The position numbers were made by a program, and so were the translations under genes. The notes beneath the pieces are model-generated. The model was not told where the DNA came from and ran no database searches. It saw nothing but the letters and a program-made list of their open reading frames with translations. A DNA stretch of 64,000 nt. Source: CANIGN01 sp964538275. Lineage in GTDB: Bacteria > Bdellovibrionota > UBA2428. Positions 32,993 through 40,579 of this stretch are shown here, one piece after another. Positions within the stretch are counted from its first letter, which is position 1; every line of letters begins with the position of its first letter. The stretch spans positions 35,240-99,239 of the forward strand of contig CAZIFW010000003.1 of the NCBI GenBank assembly GCA_964538275.1, given 5' to 3'.

Positions 32993-33574
32993 ATGTTTGA
33001 AGTTTCTGGAACTCACTTCGAAAAAGGTACTTTTGAAATCTATCTCGATAAACGTGCTCCTATGCCCTTAAGTTGGTTTTTGAAAATAGGGCCTATTACA
33101 GGGCGCCTGGTGGGTATTTCTATCTTGGCGTTTAGTTTTTTGTTCTCAACTTCGCACGCTCCTATGCGTTTTATGATGGAGCGTGGAATTGCGCAAACAT
33201 CTGAGCAAGCACTTAAAATCCAACAAGATATGGGATACTTCTTCTTTTTCATTGCTGTCGTTTTTTACATGACTATTTTCTTTTTTAGAAAAGAAAAGAT
33301 GGCATTGGTATTTGATAAAGGTTCTAAGCTTTTTTCAGTGGTTCGTGAGCCCATGTTTCGCTTTAGCTCTACTCAAAGAGGACATGTTCCGTTTCAAGAT
33401 ATTCAAAAAATTGTATGCGTTCCTCCCGAAAAAGCTCCTGAAGCTGAACATGGAAAAATCGTTCTTCATTCAGAAAAAATGCCTCAAGGCTTTCAGCAAA
33501 TTGAATTTAAAGTGCTCACACGCGAACAATTTGAGTTTTTTCCTCTTAACATTGAGCGAATGTTAGGTAGATAA
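32993..33574 (+). CDS. Membrane protein with two membrane segments, hypothetical
   Basis: A 193-residue protein with a short soluble start, two membrane helices (GRLVGISILAFSFLF and YFFFFIAVVFYMTIFFF) and a soluble tail of about 95 residues (KMALVFDKGSKLFSVV, later FQDIQKIVCVPPEKAPE). The tail looks like a small beta-rich domain, perhaps PH-like, on the cytoplasmic side. An ATG at 32981 would add four residues; the later ATG at 32993 is chosen because TATGCT at 32980 could be its -10 box. No family is recognised. Confidence 0.6.
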   Translation: MFEVSGTHFEKGTFEIYLDKRAPMPLSWFLKIGPITGRLVGISILAFSFLFSTSHAPMRFMMERGIAQTSEQALKIQQDMGYFFFFIAVVFYMTIFFFRKEKMALVFDKGSKLFSVVREPMFRFSSTQRGHVPFQDIQKIVCVPPEKAPEAEHGKIVLHSEKMPQGFQQIEFKVLTREQFEFFPLNIERMLGR

Positions 33575-33584
33575 AAATTCTCTT

Positions 33585-34193
33585 CTATTGGGGAGTGTTA
33601 CGGCTAATCTCTACTAATCTAAAGCGCTCAGTAGAAGCGGGATCAATGGCCATAATACTTTGTATGCCCTGAGGGGGAATCCAAAGGCGAGTGTAATCCG
33701 TGAGGGGTTGCATGGGGTCTTGTTTTAGTCTTTGAGTCCACGCCGGGTTTACTTGAACAATAATCATGATGTGTTTTTCGGGCCTATATTTTTTGGAATT
33801 CATTTCATTTTTTGCAAAGTGAATGGCTGAGGGAATGTTTCCAAAGCTGTTTCGCATCTGAGTAGACTCGCTAGGGTCGAGTCCGTTTTGGGCTATGTTT
33901 TCTAATTGCTCTTGGGTTACAACGAGCCCTCTAAATTGAGTGGTTTCAATGTCCTTGAGTGTTTCAGGTGCATCATAGTTGTAAGCCAGAAGTGAACTGT
34001 TAGGAGCTTTGTTGCCAAAGTAAGGGGCTAAATTTGTTGATAATTCTACGGGAATAGTCTGGGTAGCGGGAGTAAAGCCTCTTTGGATGGCCACTAAACA
34101 CTTAGTGAGTTGATGTCTGACATTAAAGGCATGGCTTTGCGGCAAATGGCATATGATAGTTAGCGCCCAAAGGACTTTTGACCTCATACCCAT
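33585..34193 (-). CDS. Secreted protein, weakly ADP-ribosyltransferase-like
   Basis: A 202-residue protein with a signal peptide (KVLWALTIICHLPQSHAF). The middle reads TQFRGLVVTQEQLENIAQNGLDP, then SAIHFAKNE, then IMIIVQVNP. This order of an RG strand, a helix ending in a Gly-Leu turn and a Ser/Ala helix preceding a hydrophobic strand resembles the fold of ADP-ribosyltransferases and related NAD-binding enzymes. A catalytic Glu is not clearly visible, so function is uncertain. It could also be an unrelated exported protein. It converges with the small membrane protein 10 bases away. Confidence 0.6.
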   Translation of the reverse strand: MGMRSKVLWALTIICHLPQSHAFNVRHQLTKCLVAIQRGFTPATQTIPVELSTNLAPYFGNKAPNSSLLAYNYDAPETLKDIETTQFRGLVVTQEQLENIAQNGLDPSESTQMRNSFGNIPSAIHFAKNEMNSKKYRPEKHIMIIVQVNPAWTQRLKQDPMQPLTDYTRLWIPPQGIQSIMAIDPASTERFRLVEISRNTPQ

Positions 34194-34233
34194 ATTATGC
34201 CATGAGACTTAAGCTTTTTGCTGGTCTTTTCTA

Positions 34234-34262
34234 TTGCGTCCAACCCCGCTATGCCTTACTAA
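34234..34262 (+). promoter_or_regulatory. Candidate promoter of rpoZ, placing transcription start on the ATG
   Basis: TTGCGT at 34234-34239 and TACTAA at 34257-34262 have exactly 17 bases between them. The -10 box ends six bases before the ATG at 34269, and no Shine-Dalgarno sequence is present, so a leaderless mRNA is predicted. Confidence 0.45.
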
Positions 34263-34268
34263 AGGTAT

Positions 34269-34523
34269 ATGGCTCGCGTTACGGTTGAAGATTGTCTCCT
34301 TGTTTGTCCTAATCGATTTGCTCTCGTTCATTTGAGTTCAAAAAGGGCTAAACAGCTTATGAAGGGATCTCGCCCACTTGTTGAGAGTCCTAATAATAAG
34401 CCTGCTGTAATTGCATTGCGCGAAATTGCTGAAAAAGTTGTAAGACTTCCCGAAGGTTGGGTTGTTACTGACGTTGATAAAGCAGCAGAAGCAGAGCTTC
34501 CCCCCGATCAGCGCGAAGACTAA
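34269..34523 (+). CDS. rpoZ: RNA polymerase omega subunit
   Basis: An 84-residue protein of the expected length with the family's core MARVTVEDCL, NRFALVHLSSKRAKQL and PAVIALREIAE. Omega binds the beta-prime subunit and helps assemble RNA polymerase. A promoter-like pair lies directly before the ATG. It is a single gene, followed by a GC-rich intergenic region and then pyrG. It is not next to gmk or spoT here, unlike in many proteobacteria. Confidence 0.9.
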   Translation: MARVTVEDCLLVCPNRFALVHLSSKRAKQLMKGSRPLVESPNNKPAVIALREIAEKVVRLPEGWVVTDVDKAAEAELPPDQRED

Positions 34524-34545
34524 ACATTCAGCCCAAAAAAATACC

Positions 34546-34640
34546 AGCTACTTCGTTCTCAGTCGCTCATGGCCCTCGCGTGGCCACTTCGCTCCTTGCG
34601 GCCTCGTATCTGGCGCCTTTAAAGCCGCCAGTTTGCACAA
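34546..34640. repeat. GC-rich intergenic element with palindromes between rpoZ and pyrG
   Basis: This intergenic block is distinctly GC-richer than the surroundings. It contains a near-perfect 22-base palindrome at 34610-34631 (CTGGCG ... CGCCAG around a CTTTAAAG core with a C:C mismatch). Upstream, GGCCAC and GCGGCC could pair imperfectly. It resembles a REP-type extragenic palindrome or a structured RNA. No second copy is visible in this window. Confidence 0.4.
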
Positions 34641-34690
34641 TCAAACAATTTAAAAAAAATAATCTTACAAACTTCGAACTTTTTTAATCA

Positions 34691-34718
34691 TTGATAGTGA
34701 CAGCTTGCCGATCTACTC
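34691..34718 (+). promoter_or_regulatory. Candidate promoter of pyrG
   Basis: TTGATA at 34691-34696 and TACTCT at 34713-34718 lie 16 bases apart. The GTG start at 34728 follows nine bases after the -10 box and has no ribosome-binding site, so the leader would be two or three bases at most. Confidence 0.4.
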
Positions 34719-34727
34719 TGGTCTCCC

Positions 34728-36386
34728 GTGGCGCAGTCGGGAAAAAAATCTAACAAAAATTTAAAAAGTCCTAAGCAACCTAAAATCGTATTTGTTACGG
34801 GTGGAGTGCTTTCCAGTTTAGGTAAGGGCTTAAGCTCAGCTGCTTTGGGTCTAATTTTAAAAGATCGTGGCCTTAAAGTTCGTCACTTAAAAATGGATCC
34901 CTATTTGAATATAGATCCAGGAACAATGTCGCCTTTTCAACATGGTGAAGTGTTTGTAACTGAAGATGGTGCTGAAACAGATTTGGACTTGGGTCACTAC
35001 GAGCGCTTCTTAGATGAAAACGTTACACGCGGACAAAACATAACTGCGGGTCAAATTTATGAGCGAGTTCTAACTCGCGAACGCAAAGGCGATTACCTAG
35101 GCGGTACCGTACAAGTTATTCCGCATGTTACGGATGAAATTAAAAAACATCTTTTGTCATTGGCAAAAGGTTACGACATTCAATTGGTAGAGATAGGTGG
35201 AACAGTAGGCGATATTGAATCGCTTCCGTTCTTAGAAGCGGCAAGGCAGATGCGTTTTGATTTAGGTGCCGAGAACGTGATGTATATTCACGTGACACTG
35301 GTGCCTTATATTCAAGCCGCCGATGAGTTAAAAACAAAACCTACTCAGCATAGTGTGCAAGAACTTCGCCGCATTGGTATTCAGCCAGACATCTTGCTGT
35401 GTCGCGCAGATCGCGAACTTGGTGATGATTTAAAAAGAAAAATCGCACTCTTTGCCAATATGGATTTAAGAGATGTCGCAACAGCGCGCGATGTTCGTTC
35501 CATATATGAACTTCCGCTTTTGCTTAAGTCCGAAGGTGTAGACGAGCGTGTGTGCGCTAAATTAAATGTAAAGGCTCCTAAGTCCCAATTGGTGGATTGG
35601 AAAAACTTTCTTCATAGTCTTGAGCATTCCGATAAACGCCTTTGTATTGGTGTTATTGGAAAATACGTTGAACTTAAAGAAAGTTATAAGTCTTTGCACG
35701 AAGCTCTTGTGCACGCGAGTGCGCACTTGGGAGCCAAGCTTGAAATTGAATATATTGATTCTGAAAAATTAGAGCATCCTCGTTTTGCATCTATGGAAGC
35801 GCGCCAAACCGTGTTGGGCAATGTCCATGGAATTTTAGTGCCCGGTGGTTTTGGAATTCGTGGAGTAGAAGGAAAAATTCGAGCGCTTGAGTATGGTCGC
35901 AAATACAATATTCCATGTTTTGGAATTTGTTTAGGCATGCAATTAATGGCTGTGGAATTTGCGCGCGATGTTTTAAAGCTTAAGAATGCAAACTCTGAAG
36001 AGTTTAAAAAAGGTAAGTTTCCAAACGTAATTCACTATCTTCCAGGACAAAAGTTTATTCACAAGGGTGGCAGTATGCGTTTGGGAGCTTTTGATTGCAG
36101 TCTCAAAAAAGGAACGCTTGCACACAAAGCTTATAAAAAAGCTATGGTTCAAGAGCGCCATCGTCACCGTTTAGAATTTAATAATAAATTTCTAAAAGCA
36201 TTTGAGAAAAACGGCATGCAAGTTTCGGGTGTAAACAAAGAACACAAACTCGTGGAAATGTTAGAACTCAAAAAACACCCATGGTATTTGGGTTGCCAGT
36301 ATCACCCTGAGTTTAAATCTCGTCCCACGCGCGCACATCCGTTGTTTGTAGAATTCTTAAGAGCTTCATTGAAAAACACAGATTAG
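34728..36386 (+). CDS. pyrG: CTP synthase
   Basis: A 552-residue enzyme making CTP from UTP, ATP and glutamine. The synthase domain opens with FVTGGVLSSLGKGLSSAALG, then DPYLNIDPGTMSPFQHGEVF and GTVGDIESLPFLEA. The glutaminase domain carries GGFGIRGVEGK, the nucleophile Cys401 in FGICLGMQ, and the His526-Pro-Glu528 partner pair. Length is normal with a short basic N-terminal extension of about 17 residues. Start is GTG and lacks a ribosome-binding site. A strong terminator follows. Confidence 0.97.
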   Translation: MAQSGKKSNKNLKSPKQPKIVFVTGGVLSSLGKGLSSAALGLILKDRGLKVRHLKMDPYLNIDPGTMSPFQHGEVFVTEDGAETDLDLGHYERFLDENVTRGQNITAGQIYERVLTRERKGDYLGGTVQVIPHVTDEIKKHLLSLAKGYDIQLVEIGGTVGDIESLPFLEAARQMRFDLGAENVMYIHVTLVPYIQAADELKTKPTQHSVQELRRIGIQPDILLCRADRELGDDLKRKIALFANMDLRDVATARDVRSIYELPLLLKSEGVDERVCAKLNVKAPKSQLVDWKNFLHSLEHSDKRLCIGVIGKYVELKESYKSLHEALVHASAHLGAKLEIEYIDSEKLEHPRFASMEARQTVLGNVHGILVPGGFGIRGVEGKIRALEYGRKYNIPCFGICLGMQLMAVEFARDVLKLKNANSEEFKKGKFPNVIHYLPGQKFIHKGGSMRLGAFDCSLKKGTLAHKAYKKAMVQERHRHRLEFNNKFLKAFEKNGMQVSGVNKEHKLVEMLELKKHPWYLGCQYHPEFKSRPTRAHPLFVEFLRASLKNTD

Positions 36387-36396
36387 GATCATCGGG

Positions 36397-36424
36397 ACAA
36401 AAAGAGGGCTAACCCTCTTTTTGT
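36397..36424. terminator. Bidirectional intrinsic terminator after pyrG
   Basis: A perfect 12-base stem, ACAAAAAGAGGG (36397-36408) with CCCTCTTTTTGT (36413-36424), closed by a CTAA loop and T-rich on both outer strands. It lies between pyrG and the convergent methyltransferase gene and can serve both. Confidence 0.88.
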
Positions 36425-36469
36425 TTGTTAAGACCAGAGGACTTACAAGTATTTAAGTGTCCCCTGTAC

Positions 36470-37276
36470 CTAACGAGTAAGCTCAAATAATTTCATCTCA
36501 AGGGGAAAGTCTTTTAGTAACTTTTCGAGTTGTTGAGTGGCGGCACCATTTCCTTTTTGAACTTTCTCCGCCAAGATCAATTCATTCTTCATAGAATGTT
36601 CCCAGCCGATAAGTTCGGTGACTCGCACTTTGTAGCCTTTAGATTCCAAAAATAAACAGCGAATAACGTTTGTTAAGTGAGAGCCAAATTCTCTGCGGTG
36701 AAGATTGTGTCTCCAAAGATTTTTAACTTCGGATTGTGTGCGCAAATCTCCCAGCAATCGAGCAACTTCAGCCTGGCAGCAGGGAACAAGTGCAATGAAT
36801 TTTGCATTCTTCTTGAGTGCAAATGCAATGGCTTCATCCGTTGCAGTGTCGCAGGCATGTAGGGCCATTACGGCATCGATGTTTTCAGGTAACGAAGCAG
36901 ATGAAGTTGCTTCTAGAATACTTTCGGCTACAAAAGTGCTGCGGCCAAAATCACAAGCCTTAGCAATTTCCTTGCAGCGTTTTACTAATTTTTCTGAATG
37001 CTCAACGGCCCATAGGTGCGAGTCTTTGTGCTCGCGCATCCAAAGATCGTAGAGCATAAATCCAAGATAGGATTTTCCTGCGCCCAAATCAGCGACACTT
37101 TTTAGCCCTTCCAGGTGCGGCGTAATGAGCTGAATGAGGTGCTGCACCTGTTTGAGTTTTCTGCGCGAATCCTGATTGAGGGCTCCTTCACGAGTAAGGA
37201 TATGAAGTTCCTTGAGAAGCTCAATGGACTGAGTGGGCCAGAGATCCTTTAGGTTTGAGCTGATCTCTTTCTTCAT
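36470..37276 (-). CDS. SAM-dependent methyltransferase, Methyltransf_32-type
   Basis: A 268-residue cytoplasmic protein with motif I VADLGAGKSYLGFML and the distinctive ALHACDTATDEAIAFAL plus LVPCCQAEVA. The DLGAGK and PCCQ pair is typical of the family that includes TRMT13/METTL25-like RNA methyltransferases. The target is unknown, but tRNA or rRNA is likely. Start is an ATG at 37276. It converges with pyrG, separated by a terminator, and diverges from the aldolase gene. Confidence 0.75.
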   Translation of the reverse strand: MKKEISSNLKDLWPTQSIELLKELHILTREGALNQDSRRKLKQVQHLIQLITPHLEGLKSVADLGAGKSYLGFMLYDLWMREHKDSHLWAVEHSEKLVKRCKEIAKACDFGRSTFVAESILEATSSASLPENIDAVMALHACDTATDEAIAFALKKNAKFIALVPCCQAEVARLLGDLRTQSEVKNLWRHNLHRREFGSHLTNVIRCLFLESKGYKVRVTELIGWEHSMKNELILAEKVQKGNGAATQQLEKLLKDFPLEMKLFELTR

Positions 37277-37337
37277 GCGCTGAGCCTACAATTGCTGAGG
37301 GTGCCGAAACAAGGAGTTTCAGGCATCAGAAAGGCTC

Positions 37338-37367
37338 TTGAGGGGAATATTCACCGCCGCTTAGGGT
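37338..37367 (+). promoter_or_regulatory. Candidate promoter upstream of fbaB
   Basis: TTGAGG at 37338-37343 and TAGGGT at 37362-37367 are 18 bases apart. It would give a leader of about 37 bases to the ATG at 37411. Consensus match only. Confidence 0.3.
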
Positions 37368-37410
37368 AAAGATATTTACTTGAGCAGGAGTGGAGGCTAT
37401 CTCCTTTCGT

Positions 37411-38463
37411 ATGTTGAATTACGAAGAACTCCTCGGCCCTGATTGTAAATCTCTTCTAGATCACAAGTGTGAAAAAGTTCCTGCTTCTATGATTAAGAGC
37501 CCGAACAAAAACTGGGTTGACGAGGTTTTCGTAAATTCAGACCGCTCTCCCGCTGTTCTTCGTAACTTTCAGTCACTTCTTAGCCACGGCCGCTTGGGCA
37601 ACACCGGTTACATCTCTATTTTCCCTGTAGACCAAGGTGTTGAGCACTCTGCTGGAGCTTCTTTTGCTCCTAACCCTTTGTTTTTTGATTCCGAAAATAT
37701 CGTAAAATTTGCTCACGAAGCGGGTTGTAGCGGCGTTGCTTCAACTTTAGGAGTTTTGGGGCTTACAGCTCGCAAATACGCTCACAAAATTCCTCACATT
37801 CTTAAAATCAACCACAACGAGTTCCTCACTTATCCCGACAAGTTCGACCAAGTGATGTTCGCAAGCGTTAAGCAAGCGGCTGATATGGGTTGTGTGGCCG
37901 TGGGAGCTACTGTTTATTTCGGCGCACCCGAGAGTTCACGTCAGTTGATGGAAGTTTCTAAAGCTTTCGAAATGGCGCACTCTTTGGGAATGGTTACAAT
38001 TCTTTGGTGTTACCTCAGAAGCTCAGGCTTTAAAGTGAATGGAGTGGATTACCACACCAGTACGGATTTAAGCTCACAAGCCAACCACCTCGGCGCTACT
38101 ATTGGCGCAGACATCTTAAAACAAAAGCTTCCTACCAACAACGGTGGATACAAGGCTACCAAGCACGGGAAAATCTCGGATAAGGTTTATAGCGAGCTCA
38201 CAACAGACCATCCCATCGACCTTTGCCGTTACCAAGTTATGAACGGTTACGGGGGCAAGATCGGCTTGATCAACTCCGGTGGGGAGAGCAAAGGCGCTAG
38301 CGACCTTTCAGATGCGGTTAAAACCGCGGTTATCAACAAGCGTGCGGGCGGAATGGGCCTTATTTTGGGTCGTAAAGCCTTCCAAAAATCATGGAAAGAT
38401 GGCTTGGCACTGACTAACGCAGTTCAAGACGTTTACCTTGACCAGCGAATCACCGTTGCCTAA
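37411..38463 (+). CDS. fbaB: Fructose-bisphosphate aldolase class I (FbaB/DhnA type)
   Basis: A 350-residue aldolase, the same length as E. coli FbaB, which it resembles throughout from memory: SLLSHGRLGNTGYISIFPVD, then FDQVMFASVKQAADMGC, TILWCYLRSSGFKVNG and TDHPIDLCRYQVMNGYGG. The Schiff-base lysine family cleaves fructose 1,6-bisphosphate to DHAP and G3P in glycolysis, or the reverse in gluconeogenesis. I chose the ATG at 37411; the upstream GTG at 37390 would add seven residues with no support. A small acidic protein gene follows ten bases later. Confidence 0.94.
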   Translation: MLNYEELLGPDCKSLLDHKCEKVPASMIKSPNKNWVDEVFVNSDRSPAVLRNFQSLLSHGRLGNTGYISIFPVDQGVEHSAGASFAPNPLFFDSENIVKFAHEAGCSGVASTLGVLGLTARKYAHKIPHILKINHNEFLTYPDKFDQVMFASVKQAADMGCVAVGATVYFGAPESSRQLMEVSKAFEMAHSLGMVTILWCYLRSSGFKVNGVDYHTSTDLSSQANHLGATIGADILKQKLPTNNGGYKATKHGKISDKVYSELTTDHPIDLCRYQVMNGYGGKIGLINSGGESKGASDLSDAVKTAVINKRAGGMGLILGRKAFQKSWKDGLALTNAVQDVYLDQRITVA

Positions 38464-38473
38464 GTATGTAGGG

Positions 38474-38707
38474 ATGGCTACGGATAACAACAATAAGCCC
38501 AAAGTTTTGGGTCCAGATCCCCTTGATACTCGTCTTCGCAACCAATTTTTGAAGACTAACAAGATTTCTCACAAAGACGTTGCCAAGGGTCTTGAGCTTT
38601 TGCCTGATGATAGCGAGTGGGCAACTTGGGTTCCCATGGAAAGTATCCTCAAAGAAGATGACGATGAAGAAGAAGAACTTCCTTCTGAAGCATCTTTAAC
38701 AAACTAG
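38474..38707 (+). CDS. Small acidic protein, hypothetical
   Basis: A 77-residue protein with a highly acidic tail (KEDDDEEEELPSEASLTN) and the middle RNQFLKTNKISHKDVAKGLE. It is soluble and has no known domain. The ATG at 38474 lies ten bases after the fbaB stop, so it is very likely co-transcribed; AGGG directly abuts the ATG. The frame is open upstream into fbaB, but that is overlap. Function unknown. Confidence 0.6.
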   Translation: MATDNNNKPKVLGPDPLDTRLRNQFLKTNKISHKDVAKGLELLPDDSEWATWVPMESILKEDDDEEEELPSEASLTN

Positions 38708-38752
38708 TTTTAAATGGTTTGTTGAATACTGCTATGAGCATAGGTAAGTAGC

Positions 38753-39520
38753 TTGGAAAATAGCGAAATCAAAGTTGCAGAGAAAAAACGAGGGGTCATT
38801 GTTTACCTTCTTCCAAATCTCTTCACGACTGCAAATTTATTCTTAGGATTTTTTTCAATCGTTGCTTCTACGCGTGCTGTTCAATCAGAGCAATGGGTGG
38901 CAGCGGCAGTTGCCATTATGATTGCTGCTCTAGCAGACGGTATTGATGGTCGCGTTGCCCGTCTTACAAAAACAGAATCTCATTTTGGTGAACAGTATGA
39001 TTCTATGTCTGACTTGGTAAGTTTTGGTGTGGCACCTGCTATTCTAGTTTTCGAATGGGCACTCTCACCGTACGGTAAGTTTGGATGGATGGCAGCCTTC
39101 TTGTTTTTAACATGTGCAGCACTTCGACTCACTCGATTTAACGTACTCAAGCAGTCGGATGAGAAGAGATACTTTCAAGGACTTCCTAGTCCTGTTGCAG
39201 CCTCAATCGCAGCCTCTGCGGTGCTTTTTCATGAACAAGTAAAACCCTTTTCGGGTAAAGACCTTTATATTATTTTCGTCATGGTTTTTTTGGCCATCAC
39301 GATGGTGTCTACAATTCGTTACAGAAGCTTTAAAGATCTCAAGATCAAGTCGCAGGAAGGCTTTGGTTATTTACTCATTATCATTATGATTTTGATGTTA
39401 CTCACTATGGAGCCAGAGGTTTTAATCTTTCCCGTGGGTGTTTTGTATTTATTGTCAGGACCTTTGGGCGTAGTGATGCGCAAATTTTCTAAGCCTGAGC
39501 CTGAAGAAGTAGAAGCATAA
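38753..39520 (+). CDS. pssA: CDP-diacylglycerol-serine O-phosphatidyltransferase
   Basis: A 255-residue membrane enzyme of the CDP-alcohol phosphatidyltransferase family. The full motif D-x2-D-G-x2-A-R-x8-G-x3-D-x3-D is visible with Asp62, Asp65, Ala69-Arg70, Gly79, Asp83 and Asp87. It makes phosphatidylserine, the precursor of phosphatidylethanolamine. The multiple membrane helices and length fit type II PssA. Start is TTG with GTAAGT upstream, so the start is only moderately sure. It begins a run of genes (pssA-asd-truA and beyond). Confidence 0.93.
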   Translation: MENSEIKVAEKKRGVIVYLLPNLFTTANLFLGFFSIVASTRAVQSEQWVAAAVAIMIAALADGIDGRVARLTKTESHFGEQYDSMSDLVSFGVAPAILVFEWALSPYGKFGWMAAFLFLTCAALRLTRFNVLKQSDEKRYFQGLPSPVAASIAASAVLFHEQVKPFSGKDLYIIFVMVFLAITMVSTIRYRSFKDLKIKSQEGFGYLLIIIMILMLLTMEPEVLIFPVGVLYLLSGPLGVVMRKFSKPEPEEVEA

Positions 39521-39565
39521 TTTTTGCTGCTTATAGCAGTAGGGTATTCATTGAAAGGTATTGTT

Positions 39566-40576
39566 ATGAAAACGAAACTAGCAGTCATCGGAGCTACAGG
39601 TCTTGTTGGAGAAGAGTTTTTAAAAATTCTCAAGGAAGAAAATCTTTTAGATCAATTTGAAATCCTAAAATTTCGCCGCGCACGTAACCCTGCAGAGAGC
39701 GAGTGGAGCATTGAAGAAGACCATGAAAAGCTCAATGAATGTAAATTCATTTTCAATGCAGCAAGTAGCGACTCCGCTAAATTTGTTGGCTCTCGGCTAA
39801 AAGCAGGTCAATACTTGATTGATAACTCTTCTGCTTATCGAATGGATAAAGCTGTTCCTTTAGTTGTGCCTGAAGTTAATGGATCTCTAATAAACACTAA
39901 GCAAAACATCTTTGCGAATCCTAATTGTACAGCTGCTATTTTGTGCACAGGTTTAAATCCTCTTCGTTCTTATGGAATTAAACAACTTTTTGTATCTACC
40001 TATCAGGCGGCGAGTGGGGCCGGTAAAGAAGGCTTGTCTGAACTTCGTTCACAACTCGGTGTTGATAAAAATGCTCAGGTTTCTACAGGAATTTTTGGTT
40101 ATCGATTAGGCGGCAACGTGATCAGCCACAATTCCCCTGTGCGTGGCAATGATGTAGAAGCGCCTGCTTACAACGAGGAGGAATTTAAAGTTATGGAAGA
40201 AACTCGCAAAATGCTTGAGCTTCCTAATCTTCCCATAGCAATTACTTGTATACGTGTTCCTGTTGAGAGAGCTCACACAGAAAGTGTAGTGATTGATTTG
40301 GAAAAAGATATTTCCTTATCTGAATTACGCGATCTTTATCGTGAGCAACCAGGACTCAAAAAGGTAGATCTACCTGAGCAGAACTATTTTCCAATGCCTC
40401 TCGAAGCCGATGGCAAAAGAGAAGTTCTTGTAGGGCGTTTTAGAAAAGATCCTATTGTTCCCAAACGTGTTTTGATGATGGTCTCTGGCGATCAGCTTCT
40501 TAAAGGCGCAGCGTGGAATGCCTTTCAAATTTTTCAGCAATTGAATTTGCAACTAAATTCACAGTCGAAAGGTTAA
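39566..40576 (+). CDS. asd: Aspartate-semialdehyde dehydrogenase
   Basis: A 336-residue enzyme converting aspartyl phosphate to the semialdehyde, the branch point to lysine, diaminopimelate, threonine and methionine. Motifs: AVIGATGLVGEEF (NADP fold), NPNCTA with catalytic Cys121, QAASGAGKEG, and the histidine region of RVPVERAHTES. I chose the ATG at 39566, preceded by AAAGG at seven bases. pssA lies 45 bases upstream, and truA starts three bases after its stop, so these are co-transcribed. Confidence 0.94.
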   Translation: MKTKLAVIGATGLVGEEFLKILKEENLLDQFEILKFRRARNPAESEWSIEEDHEKLNECKFIFNAASSDSAKFVGSRLKAGQYLIDNSSAYRMDKAVPLVVPEVNGSLINTKQNIFANPNCTAAILCTGLNPLRSYGIKQLFVSTYQAASGAGKEGLSELRSQLGVDKNAQVSTGIFGYRLGGNVISHNSPVRGNDVEAPAYNEEEFKVMEETRKMLELPNLPIAITCIRVPVERAHTESVVIDLEKDISLSELRDLYREQPGLKKVDLPEQNYFPMPLEADGKREVLVGRFRKDPIVPKRVLMMVSGDQLLKGAAWNAFQIFQQLNLQLNSQSKG

Positions 40577-40579
40577 TGC

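Noticed and set aside
34462..34653. 63-residue plus-strand frame after rpoZ
   Set aside because: It overlaps the rpoZ end in another frame and runs through the GC-rich palindromic block; composition is not protein-like.
38698..38723. Seven-base inverted repeat AACAAAC/GTTTGTT after the small acidic gene
   Set aside because: Short AT-rich stem with a 12-base loop and no T-run; too weak to call a terminator.
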